DNA of 64,000 nucleotides from Bacteroidota bacterium (GCA_021815365.1 JAKAGZ010000003.1:1-64000), one strand, 5' to 3'. Positions 16,406 through 25,693 are shown, counted from the first letter of the stretch. A program made the numbers and translations. The notes: a model not told the origin generated them from the letters alone.

Positions 16406-18262
16406 TCAATTGATTTTTCTTATTACTGCTGCTTTTAATTTTTTAAGACTAATGCCAAACCCGATCTTATATTTTGTTTTCGGAAGCGAAACCGGCAGCC
16501 TGCCGGTAATATTAATTTCTCCCAGCAAAGCTTTCATCATCGCTTTCTGTGAAACAGGTACATCGCTGAAAGCAGAAAGATAAGTTTTTGAATAAGGATA
16601 ACGCGAAAGCAAATAAGGATCGCCAAAGCTGAGCATCACTGCCGGCGCTCTTGCGAGAAGTAATTTATTGATGACCATTTTATATTTTTTAAATAAATTT
16701 TCAGAAAGCTCATCCGAAGGCGGTCTCATAAAATATGGTATCAGTATCAGGTCAGCGCTTCTTGCTGCTCTCAGAACTCTGTTGAAATCCTTCCTGCTGC
16801 TTTTATCGTTTAAAATAAAAGTCGAAGCGTCTTTAAATTTTTCTTCGACCAGAGCCTGAAAAACGAGCGATGAATCCTTTTTAAACCAAAACGAAAAAAC
16901 AACAGACATTACTTTGTGATATTTCCCGGCTTTCAAAGGGATCACTCTTCTTAAATTCCTGACAAGGGTGATTGAGCTGTCAGCGATTTCTTCAGCTAAC
17001 TTTAAATCCGATTGCGTTGCAATATTGTCTTTAATTTTATCCACGTTAGTAAACCTGTTATCCTGCAGCTTCAGCCATCTTTTTGCTGCAAGGATCTTTC
17101 TTACGCTCTCATTAATTCTTTGAATATCAATCTCGCCGGACTGTACTGCCGAGACAAGAGCATTGATCACGATTTCTTCATCGGGCGGCATAAGTATAAT
17201 ATCGTTGCCTGCTTTGACCGCAAGCACAGCCGCTTCAGCAACCGAATAATATTTTGTGATCGCCTGCATGTTCATTCCGTCTGTAATGATAAGACCATCA
17301 AACCCCAGCTTATTTTTCAGAAGATCGGTAACTATTGTTTTTGATAATGTTGCCGGAACCCCTTTCTGTTTTTCCAGTCCCGGTACAAAAAGATGCCCGA
17401 TCATAATTGCCTGAACGCCTTCTTTGATCGCACGGATGAAAGGGTAGATTTCATTTTTCATCAGGTACGCGCTGTCGCCTGAAACCACAGGCAGATCGAG
17501 ATGCGAATCAACAACTGTATTTCCGTGACCTGGGAAATGTTTTGCAGTAGCGATCATCCTTCCCCTCTTCAATCCCCTTATAAATTCATTTCCAAACTCA
17601 GAAACAATTTTCTTGTTTTCAGAATAAGAACGGATACCGATAACAGGGTTATCCGGATTATTATTAATATCAAGGTCAGGCGCATAATTCTGATGAACGC
17701 CGATCGCAATACTCTCTTTTGAAACCGCTACGCCCATTTTAAAAGCAAAGTCAGGATTGCGGGTTGCAGCTAATCCCATATTATAAGGAAATTCTGTGCC
17801 ATCAGATAAACGCATACCAAGCCCGGATTCAAAATCAGCAGAAATTAAAAGCGGTATGTCTGATATCGCCTGCATCTTGTTAATGTCAATCGCTTCATTG
17901 AGTGCATCACCGTTTGAAAAAATAAGTCCGCCTACTTTCAGGTCTTTCACAAGATGCACCATCCTTGCGAAGCCGGCAGAATCATCTGAATAATTTTTCC
18001 CCAGCACCCATGGAACAACCATTTGTGCACATTTTTCTTCTGTCGTCATTCTTGCAAGATTACTTTCTATCCACTGCTTATCTTCCTGTGTAAGCTCAAA
18101 AACTGACGGGTACTTAATTTTGGTTTTTAATTCCTGGTTCTTCATTAAATAATTATTTTTTCCCTGCGCCTGGTATAAATTTACCTGTGAAGGATAAAAC
18201 GCAAAAACAAAAAGGATAAAAAAACTTAAAAGGAAATTACTAATAGAAAATTTAATTCTCAT
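16406..18262 (-). CDS. Glycoside hydrolase family 3, beta-N-acetylhexosaminidase (NagZ-like)
   Basis: 618 residues from ATG at 18262, which gives the clean signal peptide MRIKFSISNFLLSFFILFVF; another ATG ten codons upstream is possible. The catalytic region contains KHFPGHGNTVVDSHLDLP, the GH3 hexosaminidase signature, and GLIITDGMNM with the likely nucleophile Asp. The C-terminal domain (about residues 420-618) has ITLVRNLRRVIPLK and VMLSFGDPYLL. NagZ removes GlcNAc from muropeptides. This one is exported, as in several Bacteroidota. The neighbouring AmpG-like permease, serine hydrolase and amino-sugar kinase support a peptidoglycan-recycling role. Confidence 0.9.
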   Translation of the reverse strand: MRIKFSISNFLLSFFILFVFAFYPSQVNLYQAQGKNNYLMKNQELKTKIKYPSVFELTQEDKQWIESNLARMTTEEKCAQMVVPWVLGKNYSDDSAGFARMVHLVKDLKVGGLIFSNGDALNEAIDINKMQAISDIPLLISADFESGLGMRLSDGTEFPYNMGLAATRNPDFAFKMGVAVSKESIAIGVHQNYAPDLDINNNPDNPVIGIRSYSENKKIVSEFGNEFIRGLKRGRMIATAKHFPGHGNTVVDSHLDLPVVSGDSAYLMKNEIYPFIRAIKEGVQAIMIGHLFVPGLEKQKGVPATLSKTIVTDLLKNKLGFDGLIITDGMNMQAITKYYSVAEAAVLAVKAGNDIILMPPDEEIVINALVSAVQSGEIDIQRINESVRKILAAKRWLKLQDNRFTNVDKIKDNIATQSDLKLAEEIADSSITLVRNLRRVIPLKAGKYHKVMSVVFSFWFKKDSSLVFQALVEEKFKDASTFILNDKSSRKDFNRVLRAARSADLILIPYFMRPPSDELSENLFKKYKMVINKLLLARAPAVMLSFGDPYLLSRYPYSKTYLSAFSDVPVSQKAMMKALLGEINITGRLPVSLPKTKYKIGFGISLKKLKAAVIRKIN

Positions 18263-18308
18263 CAAAACTTTGAATTTAATACCGTAATTCATATTTGTCC
18301 AAAATAAA

Positions 18309-18456
18309 TTGACCTCACTCTAATCTCTCTCCTAAGAGGAGAGAGACTTATTATCAGTAAAACGATATATGATTATGTCCTGACAGAATATTAACATCAA
18401 GTCATAATTTTTAATAAGCACTTCTCTTATCAAGAGAAGGGTGGGGATGAGTTCAA
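18309..18456. repeat. Inverted pair of palindromic repeats
   Basis: Left unit: CTCTCTCCT (18325-18333), AAG loop, AGGAGAGAG (18337-18345). Right unit: CTTCTCTT (18421-18428), ATC loop, AAGAGAAG (18432-18439). The flanks (TTGACCTCACTC on the left, the complement of GGGGATGAGTTCAA on the right) show that the two units face each other. It resembles REP pairs of other genomes and fills the gap between the hydrolase and NagZ-type genes. Confidence 0.6.
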
Positions 18457-18556
18457 TTATTGTGTCAAAACATTAGAATATTTTTATTATTCAGAATAAT
18501 TTGTTTTTCAAAATTATTTTGAACACTACGGGCATAATTAACTTACGTCAAGATTT

Positions 18557-19753
18557 TTACCTTTTCGCAATGGCATTGATTACAGCATCGTGCAGAGCCG
18601 GGCGTACTTTAAGTAATTTATTATTTTCTCTTGTCGGGTAAACCCTGTTAGTTAAAAATACAACAAATAAATTTCTTGTCGGGTCAGTCCAGACTGAAGT
18701 TCCTGTAAAGCCCGTGTGACCGTAAGATTTATCACTGAACAAATTTCCCGCTGAAGAACCAACGGGTGATTTTGTATCCCAGCCAAGCGCTCTCGAACTT
18801 TCTTCGCCGCCTCCGGCAGATTGTTTTGTTATAAACAGCCGAATTGTTCCGGCTTTAACAATTTGTTTCCCTTTAAATTTTCCTTTTTGTAAAAGCATCT
18901 GCAGAACTTTTGCAATATCTTCAGCGGTAGAAAATAATCCCGCGTGCCCGGCAACTCCGCCAAGCATAGCGGCTGTTTCATCGTGAACCTCTCCCTGGAT
19001 CAGCTTGTGTCTCCAGTAGTTGTCAATTTCTGTTGGCGCACATTTTTTCTTCAGAGAATCCGGCGGGTTGTACATTGTGTTTTTCATTCCAAGTGGAATG
19101 AAAATTTCCTTCTTTGCAAATTGATCGAGCGTCATGCCGGTTACTTTTTCAATTATCTTTCCCATCAGTATCATTCCGAGGTCCGAGTAAACTGTTTGTG
19201 AACCGGTTGGATATTCAAGTTTGGTCGAGTAAATATCTTTTAAAACATCATCCGCATTTTTACAGAACTTGTAAAATCTTTTGTATGCGGGAAGCCCGCT
19301 GTTGTGAAGCAGTAAATTCCTGATAGTGATATCCCCTTTGCCGTTCTGAGCAAATTCAGGAATGAATTTTGAAACTTTGTCATCGAGCTTAAATAATTTT
19401 CTGTCAAAGCAGACCATCGCAGCAGTTGTTGTTGCAATCACTTTTGAAACCGAAGCAAGATCAAAAAGGGTGCTGGTTCTTACAGGCGGGGAATTTTTAT
19501 CATAAGTAAAATGACCGAATGCTTTTTCGAAAATAATTTTCCCGTTTTTCTCAACGAGCACAACTGCACCCGGGAAAGCCGAATCTTTTATAGCATCATT
19601 AACAATTTTTTCTACGCCTGAAAAATCATATTTATTCTTTCCATTTTTATCAGAATTGACCACTTCGTGGTTTGCGCCAGCCGGCTGCTTTTCTCCGCAA
19701 GCAATAAATGTTAACAGGAAAAAGATCAGGAATATTTTGTTAAATTTTTTCAT
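18557..19753 (-). CDS. Serine hydrolase, class C beta-lactamase/DD-peptidase family lipoprotein
   Basis: 398 residues with a lipoprotein signal (MKKFNKIFLIFFLLTFIACGEK, lipid on Cys19). The penicillin-recognising fold is marked by SVSK in FDLASVSKVIATT (the SxxK nucleophile motif), YSD in TVYSDLGMILMG, and HTG in YGHTGFTGTS. Such proteins are D,D-peptidases, esterases or beta-lactamases. Co-location with an AmpG-like permease and a NagZ-type enzyme suggests a wall-peptide role, and the activity cannot be assigned further. It ends 265 bp before the NagZ-type gene and starts 9 bp after the permease gene. Confidence 0.88.
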   Translation of the reverse strand: MKKFNKIFLIFFLLTFIACGEKQPAGANHEVVNSDKNGKNKYDFSGVEKIVNDAIKDSAFPGAVVLVEKNGKIIFEKAFGHFTYDKNSPPVRTSTLFDLASVSKVIATTTAAMVCFDRKLFKLDDKVSKFIPEFAQNGKGDITIRNLLLHNSGLPAYKRFYKFCKNADDVLKDIYSTKLEYPTGSQTVYSDLGMILMGKIIEKVTGMTLDQFAKKEIFIPLGMKNTMYNPPDSLKKKCAPTEIDNYWRHKLIQGEVHDETAAMLGGVAGHAGLFSTAEDIAKVLQMLLQKGKFKGKQIVKAGTIRLFITKQSAGGGEESSRALGWDTKSPVGSSAGNLFSDKSYGHTGFTGTSVWTDPTRNLFVVFLTNRVYPTRENNKLLKVRPALHDAVINAIAKR

Positions 19754-19762
19754 TCATTCAGC

Positions 19763-21043
19763 TTAAAGTTTTTTGCCAAATTCAGGGTCGAGCGGAATAA
19801 ATTTTGTTAATATAAATCCCGGTATCGTTGACAAGCAAACCCAGATAAAAAAATGTTTGTAGCCGATCGTTTGCTGTATCCACCCGCTGAACATTCCGGG
19901 CATCATCATGCCCAAAGCCATTACGCCGGTCGCAATTGCATAATGAGAGGTTTTATGATCGCCTTCGGAAATAAAAATTAAAAATAAAAGAAATGCTGTA
20001 AAGCCAAAACCATATCCGAACTGCTCAAGCGCAACACATAAATTTATCAGGAAAAAATTTGAGGTCTGAGTGTACGAAAGAAAAACATAAACAAGATCCG
20101 GAACGTTGATAGCGGCAACCATCCACCATATCCAGTATTTCAATCCGTTCCTCGCTGATAAAAAGCCGCCTAAAATACCGCCAAGCACAAGGGCAATAAC
20201 ACCAACAGTACCGTAGGCAAATCCGACCTGTTCCGTAGTCAATGCAAGCCCGCCGGCTTCTTTCGCATCGAGCAAAAACGGGGCTGAAAGCTTTACAAGC
20301 TGTGCTTCGCCAAGCCTGTAAAGTAAAATAAAAGAGAGAACGATAATTATTTTTTCTTTTTTAAAAAACAGCACAAATGTTCTGAAGTAATCTCTTAAAA
20401 AATCCCTGCTCTTTCCGCTTCCGGCTGGTTTATCACTTCCAGGGAACGGAAGTATAAATGAATGATAAATAAAAAAGAACAGGAACAGACCTGCAAGAAT
20501 TAAAAAACAGATGAGCCAGGCGTGTGTGATGCTGCCAAAATAATTTTCAAGATACCCTGCTAAAATAACAAGCAAGCCATTACCGGCAAGAGTTGCTGCG
20601 CGGTAAAAAGTTGAACGTATTCCGACAAAGAAAGACTGGTCGTGTTCTGATAACGCAAGCATATAAAATCCATCGGCAGCTATATCGTGCGTTGCTGAAC
20701 TGAATGCCATCAGCCAGAAGAATGCAAGAGTGTACTGAAAGAAATTTGAAACAGGAATTGTAAAAGCTACGCCTGCAAAAGAAATTCCTATCACCGCCTG
20801 CATCAAAATTACCCAGAGTCGTTTGGTTTTTAATATATCAACTACCGGGCTCCAGAAAGGTTTGATGACCCACGGCAGATAAAGCCAGCTTGTATAAAGA
20901 GCGATGTCGGTATTCGAGATTCCAAAACGCTTATACATTATAACTGAAACTGACATCACAACAATGTACGGCAGTCCTTCTGCAAAATATAAAGTTGAAA
21001 CCCATGCCCATGGATTTCTCGCTGCAACCCGTTTATTACTCAT
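19763..21043 (-). CDS. AmpG-like MFS permease (muropeptide uptake)
   Basis: 426 residues with about twelve hydrophobic helices. The N-terminus WAWVSTLYFAEGLPYIVVMS and the following LPWVIKPFWSPVVD are characteristic of the AmpG branch of the major facilitator superfamily. SSATHDIAADGFYMLAL is another family segment. AmpG imports GlcNAc-anhydroMurNAc peptides released during wall turnover. The kinase gene lies 44 bp upstream and the serine hydrolase gene 9 bp downstream on the same strand, so this looks like one operon. Confidence 0.86.
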   Translation of the reverse strand: MSNKRVAARNPWAWVSTLYFAEGLPYIVVMSVSVIMYKRFGISNTDIALYTSWLYLPWVIKPFWSPVVDILKTKRLWVILMQAVIGISFAGVAFTIPVSNFFQYTLAFFWLMAFSSATHDIAADGFYMLALSEHDQSFFVGIRSTFYRAATLAGNGLLVILAGYLENYFGSITHAWLICFLILAGLFLFFFIYHSFILPFPGSDKPAGSGKSRDFLRDYFRTFVLFFKKEKIIIVLSFILLYRLGEAQLVKLSAPFLLDAKEAGGLALTTEQVGFAYGTVGVIALVLGGILGGFLSARNGLKYWIWWMVAAINVPDLVYVFLSYTQTSNFFLINLCVALEQFGYGFGFTAFLLFLIFISEGDHKTSHYAIATGVMALGMMMPGMFSGWIQQTIGYKHFFIWVCLSTIPGFILTKFIPLDPEFGKKL

Positions 21044-21087
21044 TAACTGCCCTGTGCTCTCTGTGCATTCTCTGCGACCTCTGTAGT

Positions 21088-22002
21088 TTAAATTTTCTTC
21101 GCTAATAAAACAGCGCCGGCTTCGGGCGGATTTTCCGGTTCAACAATTTCAACATTTTTAACTTCTGATTTAACTTTCGAATTCAGCAGATCTGAATAAA
21201 AATTTTTATTAGAAATTAAAGTACCGATGAAAGAAATTCTCATTACGTTTTCATTCATCAGTTCAAACATTTTTTTTATATTATTTATCAGTTCGTCCGT
21301 TTCTTCATCAAGAATTCTGACCGCGGTTTGATCACCCTGTGCTGCTGCTTCAATTACCAGCGGTGCCGCAGAAGCAATATCAAAATTATTTGTATAGATT
21401 TCGTTAATTAATTTTTCGCGGGAATCTATCCCATATTTCTCTTTTACCAGTTTTGTAATTAAAGTTTTTTCACCGCGCCCGTCAAAATCCTTAGAGACTG
21501 CATTGAGTCCCTTCCGCGCAATTGAGTAAGCTCCGCCTTCATCCCCGATCTTATTTCCGTATCCTCCTAAACGGAAAATTTCACCATCCTGATTTTTTCC
21601 AAAAATTATTGAGCCTGTACCAGCGATCAGTATACTTCCGGGCTTCCCGGGAAATGAGCCTTCCAGGGCGATGAGTGCATCACTTACTACTTTAATTTTG
21701 CTGATCTGAATATTTTTTTCCCTGAGTAATACGGCTAATTTCTTTTCAAGCATCAGTGCATTTTCTTTTGCACCGGCTCCTGCGGTACCAATTACAACTG
21801 AGACAATATCGCTGAAATTAATTTTGAGATGATCTTTGCATTTTTCAATCAGTCTGAAAATAGCCAGTGTTACTTCATCAATATTGAATCTTAAAAAATT
21901 AGTCGGGCCTCCTTTGCATGTAAAAAGAATTTTGCCGGTAATATCAGCGATAGCGCAAGTTGATGCTGTTCCTCCGCCGTCAATACCGATTATATATTCC
22001 AT
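21088..22002 (-). CDS. BadF/BadG-family amino-sugar kinase (GlcNAc/MurNAc kinase-like)
   Basis: 304 residues of the ASKHA kinase fold. IGIDGGGTASTCAIAD is phosphate motif 1, SILIAGTGSIIFG phosphate motif 2, and GGYGNKIGDEGGAYSIARKGL the adenosine/sugar region of eukaryote-like GlcNAc kinases of the BadF/BadG/BcrA/BcrD family. Some bacterial members phosphorylate both GlcNAc and MurNAc. First gene of the peptidoglycan-recycling operon on this strand. Between it and the permease is a short stretch with the words CTCTCTGTGCATTCTCTGCGA. Confidence 0.85.
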   Translation of the reverse strand: MEYIIGIDGGGTASTCAIADITGKILFTCKGGPTNFLRFNIDEVTLAIFRLIEKCKDHLKINFSDIVSVVIGTAGAGAKENALMLEKKLAVLLREKNIQISKIKVVSDALIALEGSFPGKPGSILIAGTGSIIFGKNQDGEIFRLGGYGNKIGDEGGAYSIARKGLNAVSKDFDGRGEKTLITKLVKEKYGIDSREKLINEIYTNNFDIASAAPLVIEAAAQGDQTAVRILDEETDELINNIKKMFELMNENVMRISFIGTLISNKNFYSDLLNSKVKSEVKNVEIVEPENPPEAGAVLLAKKI

Positions 22003-22169
22003 AGCCGCCAGGAATGTTAAGAGATAGTTTTGTTTAGTTAAAAATAGAAAAAAATGAATGAATTTGAAATAAAAGGTTTTGATTTACCGCCCGTAATACA
22101 AAATAAATCTTAAAGCAAAAATTAGATTCGAATAAAATTTCCAATTATTCTGATTGTTCTGGCATGAAA

Positions 22170-22356
22170 TTCTATTTCGTCCCTAACGGGACTCTGTATT
22201 TGAGGGCTTCGGGATTTTCTATAAATATTTAATCCCTAAAGGGATTATTACATCATTAGATCAGCAAGCAAAAACTTTTTTGTCCCGATAGGGACATAAT
22301 ATTTATAGAACAAAATAATAACTATCAAAATCTGAAGTCCCGTAGGGACGAAATTA
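22170..22356. repeat. Four GTCCC-GGGAC hairpins in mirrored order (REP-like array)
   Basis: Hairpins at 22179-22192 (GTCCCTAACGGGAC), 22231-22246 (AATCCCTAAAGGGATT), 22281-22296 (TGTCCCGATAGGGACA) and 22337-22349 (GTCCCGTAGGGAC), spaced about 50 bp. The flanks show that unit 4 is an inverted copy of unit 1 (TTTCGTCCC and GGGACGAAA) and unit 3 of unit 2 (TCTATAAATATT and AATATTTATAGA). The whole is one large interrupted palindrome, as in REP pairs moved by RAYT-type transposases. No transposase is present in the window. The rest of the 460-bp gap is AT-rich without genes. Confidence 0.8.
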
Positions 22357-22462
22357 AAAAATATTTTAGACAGATTTGTTACTACCCCGTAAAATCTTCC
22401 TGTATAACTTATGCCGGAATTATTATATTTGATCATCAAATAAACAATTAAGCTTAAGCAGC

Positions 22463-23932
22463 GTGGAAAACACTGAAAAATATTTTGAACAATTCAGAAA
22501 AAATATAATCGGTATAGATAGTGAGTTCATCTCACCTTACGGCACGAAGAAAATAATTTATGCTGACTGGATTGCAAGCGGCAGATTATATAAACCGATC
22601 GAAGAAAAAATGGCGAAGGTTTTTGGTCCGCTTGTCGGCAACACTCATTCCGAATCGAGTGAGACCGGGACACAGATGACTCTTTCATATCACGAGGCAC
22701 ATAAAATTATCAAAGATCATGTCAATACAGGGAAAGATGACGCAATAATCACCGCAGGGTCCGGTATGACTGGGATGATCAACAAATGGCAGAGGATACT
22801 TGGTCTTAAAGTACCCGAGCAGCTCAGGCATTTCATTAAACTTGAAGGAGATCTTCGCCCGGTCGTTTTTGTTACTCACATGGAACATCATTCAAACCAT
22901 ACTTCCTGGCTTGAAACTATTGCCGAAGTAATTGTGATAAAACCTGATGACCAGGGCTTGGTTGATTTGAACGATCTTGAGAAAAAATTAAAAAAGTACG
23001 AAAGCAGAAAATTAAAGATAGGCGCATTCACCGCATGCTCAAACGTAACAGGAATTGAAACGCCATACCACAAAATGGCAAAGATGATGCACGAACACGG
23101 CGGTTTTTGTTTTATAGACTTTGCCTGCTCTGCACCATACGTAAAAATTGATATGCACCCCGCTGACCCGCTGGAAAAGCTCGATGCAATATTTTTCTCA
23201 CCCCATAAATTTTTAGGCGGACCCGGAACGCCCGGTGTTTTGATCTTCGACTCAAAGCTTTATCACAACCTCGTGCCAGATAATCCCGGCGGCGGAACTG
23301 TTGACTGGACAAACCCGTGGGGTCAGCACAAATTTGTAAACAATATAGAAGCCCGAGAAGACGGCGGCACACCAGCATTCCTCCAGACCATCAAAGCTGC
23401 TCTCGCTGTAAAGCTGAAAGAGCAAATGGGCGTTGAGAATATCAGGAAGAGAGAAGAAGAGCTTGTTGCTATGGCATTTGCTGAACTGAAAAAAATAAAA
23501 GGTTTGCATATTCTCGCAGGCAATATTGAGCACAGGCTTGGCGCTATTTCTTTCTATGTTGACAACATCCACTACAATTTAATCGTGAAATTGCTGAACG
23601 ACAGGTTTGGAATACAGGTGCGCGGCGGATGCTCGTGCGCCGGCACTTACGGGCATTACCTGCTGCATGTTACACCATCACAATCAAAACACATCACAGA
23701 AAAAATTGATCAGGGAGATTTTTCCGAAAAACCCGGCTGGGTAAGAATGTCCCTTCACCCCACAATGAAAAATGACGAGCTTTATTTTATCTGCGATGCA
23801 ATTAAAAAGATAACCGAAAATATCTCTGAGTGGGAGAAGGATTACCAGTATCTTTCAAACAAAAATGAATTTGTAAATCTTCATACGAACGGCGTGATTT
23901 CAGAAAGGATAAAAGAATATTTCAGTGTGTGA
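22463..23932 (+). CDS. Class V aminotransferase / cysteine desulfurase-like PLP enzyme
   Basis: 489 residues from a GTG start. The fold-type I PLP motifs are THMEHHSNHTSWLE, CFIDFACSAPYVKIDM (PLP-ring Asp) and FFSPHKFLGGPGTPGV, with the Schiff-base Lys in SPHK. RGGCSCAGTYGHYLL near residue 390 carries a Cys at the place of the desulfurase catalytic loop. The family contains cysteine desulfurases, selenocysteine lyases and kynureninase-like enzymes; this longer subfamily (about 490 residues instead of 400) is uncharacterised as far as I know. It is convergent with the aldehyde dehydrogenase, 1 bp between the genes. Confidence 0.85.
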   Translation: MENTEKYFEQFRKNIIGIDSEFISPYGTKKIIYADWIASGRLYKPIEEKMAKVFGPLVGNTHSESSETGTQMTLSYHEAHKIIKDHVNTGKDDAIITAGSGMTGMINKWQRILGLKVPEQLRHFIKLEGDLRPVVFVTHMEHHSNHTSWLETIAEVIVIKPDDQGLVDLNDLEKKLKKYESRKLKIGAFTACSNVTGIETPYHKMAKMMHEHGGFCFIDFACSAPYVKIDMHPADPLEKLDAIFFSPHKFLGGPGTPGVLIFDSKLYHNLVPDNPGGGTVDWTNPWGQHKFVNNIEAREDGGTPAFLQTIKAALAVKLKEQMGVENIRKREEELVAMAFAELKKIKGLHILAGNIEHRLGAISFYVDNIHYNLIVKLLNDRFGIQVRGGCSCAGTYGHYLLHVTPSQSKHITEKIDQGDFSEKPGWVRMSLHPTMKNDELYFICDAIKKITENISEWEKDYQYLSNKNEFVNLHTNGVISERIKEYFSV

Positions 23933-23933
23933 T

Positions 23934-25577
23934 CTATGTAAATTTAAATTCTTTCATTATTTTCTGCACTTCCTGTTCAGTGATTCCTGTTCCAAGAGTT
24001 CCCGCAGCCTTAGCTGTACTGGTTTTAGCTGAAGTTGTTATTTTTTCTGCCGGTTTAAAATCCGGACCTTTCACCGGCTGATAAGAATCGCGCAGAGGGA
24101 AATTCCCCGCACGTGCTTTCAGTCTTTCTTCAATATCCTTCATAAAATCACTCCGGCTTTCCTGTGCAGATGATGATGCGTGTGCAGCTTTTTCAAGTGT
24201 AAATGATGTGACGCTGTTCCCTTTATTTACGGCGTTTGTTTCGAATGCAAGACTTTTAATATTCATCAGATGTTTTGCTGTAACATTTTCAGAAATAATT
24301 GAACCGCCCATTGTGCCGGGTCCGAGCGTCATTGAAGGATTCAATGCAGTTGTGTAACCAACAGCTCCGATTGAAGCGACAGTGTTTACTAAAATTCTGA
24401 ACGCCGGTTTTTCCAATGCGAATTTCATTATTATCCCCTGGTCGTTGGAGTGAATAACCATTGTGTGACCAATGCCGCCAAATCTTAAAAGGTCAATACA
24501 TTTATGGCATCCTTCGAGCCAGCCGTCAACAGTATAAAATGCAAGTATTGGCGAAAGCTTTTCCATCGAGAGTGGTTCGCTTTTTCCTACCTCTGTGCAT
24601 TCAGCAATCAGCACAGTTGTATTTTCAGGAACAGAAAATCCTGCATACTTTGCAATGAAAGACGCAGGCTGACCAACTATCTCCGGATTAATTCTGAAAT
24701 CAGTTTGAATGGCTTTAGCTAATTTTTTCTTTTCATCTTCGTTTACAAAATAACATCCTCTCGCTTTAGCTTCTTCGATTACTTTTTCGCGGAGCTCTCT
24801 GTCAACTATCATTGCCTGTTCTGAAGAACAGAGCGTGCCGTTATCGAAAGTTGTGCCGTAAATAATATCTGCAACTGCTTTCTTATAGTCGGCAGTTTTT
24901 TCAATGAAAGCCGGAACGTTGCCTGATCCAACTCCATAAGCAGGTTTGCCTGCACTGTAAGCAGCTTTGACCATCGGGTTGCTTCCGGTTGCAAGTATTA
25001 CTGCAATATTTTTATCCTTCATCAGAGCTTCTGTTCCCTCAATTGTCGGATTGCTGAGACACTGAATCAATCCCTGAGGCGCTCCGGCTTTCACAGCAGC
25101 TTCATTTAACACTCTCAGTGCTTCTGCAGTACATTTCGCAGTCCGCGGGTGCGGGCTGACAACAATCCCGTTCCTTGTTTTAAGTGAGATCAGAGCTTTG
25201 AACATTGCAGTTGAAGTCGGGTTGGTTGAAGGTACAAGAGCGCAGACAACACCCATCGGTACGGCAATTTTTACGATCTTTCCGTTCTCTTCTATTCCTA
25301 TTACACCGACCGTTCTTAAATTTTTGATAGACTCATAGACATTCTTTGTGCCGAACTGATTTTTAATCACTTTATCCTGCCACTTGCCGAAGCCGCTTTC
25401 TTCACAAGCCATCTTGGCGAGGCGTTCGGATTCAGCGTAGCCGGCTTCTGCCATCGCTTTGACAACAGCATCAACCTGCTGCTGGTTAAAATGCTGGAAT
25501 TCCTGCTGTGCCTCTTTTGCGGCAGCCGCAAGGTCGCGGGCTTCCTGGATTGATTGAAGGTCTTTGTCAAGTTTCAT
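23934..25577 (-). CDS. CoA-acylating aldehyde dehydrogenase with C-terminal encapsulation-peptide-like tail
   Basis: 547 residues. The Rossmann and catalytic domains fit the EutE/PduP/AdhE-N group: PMGVVCALVPSTNPTSTAMFKAL, GSGNVPAFI, and FDNGTLCSSEQ with the catalytic Cys at about residue 250. These enzymes oxidise aldehydes to acyl-CoA. After the fold come a Pro/Ser/Thr/Ala-rich linker (about 505-530) and a terminal amphipathic helix, ITEQEVQKIMKEFKFT (532-547). Its hydrophobic residues are spaced 3-4 apart, the hallmark of peptides that target enzymes into bacterial microcompartments. No shell protein is in the window. The core family is sure; the targeting peptide is inferred from pattern. 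Confidence 0.88.
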   Translation of the reverse strand: MKLDKDLQSIQEARDLAAAAKEAQQEFQHFNQQQVDAVVKAMAEAGYAESERLAKMACEESGFGKWQDKVIKNQFGTKNVYESIKNLRTVGVIGIEENGKIVKIAVPMGVVCALVPSTNPTSTAMFKALISLKTRNGIVVSPHPRTAKCTAEALRVLNEAAVKAGAPQGLIQCLSNPTIEGTEALMKDKNIAVILATGSNPMVKAAYSAGKPAYGVGSGNVPAFIEKTADYKKAVADIIYGTTFDNGTLCSSEQAMIVDRELREKVIEEAKARGCYFVNEDEKKKLAKAIQTDFRINPEIVGQPASFIAKYAGFSVPENTTVLIAECTEVGKSEPLSMEKLSPILAFYTVDGWLEGCHKCIDLLRFGGIGHTMVIHSNDQGIIMKFALEKPAFRILVNTVASIGAVGYTTALNPSMTLGPGTMGGSIISENVTAKHLMNIKSLAFETNAVNKGNSVTSFTLEKAAHASSSAQESRSDFMKDIEERLKARAGNFPLRDSYQPVKGPDFKPAEKITTSAKTSTAKAAGTLGTGITEQEVQKIMKEFKFT

Positions 25578-25693
25578 AAAATTTTCCTATTCTAAAAAAT
25601 ATTTCCGATGAAACGATAGTTAATTTAAGATTTCCTCAAACTAAAAGCATTAACAATTTTATTTTACCAGAACCACGGGACGGTGTACGTTGC

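Noticed and set aside
22170-22356. CRISPR array
   Set aside because: The four hairpins are spaced about 50 bp, but they are short palindromes, differ from one another, alternate in orientation, and no cas gene is present.
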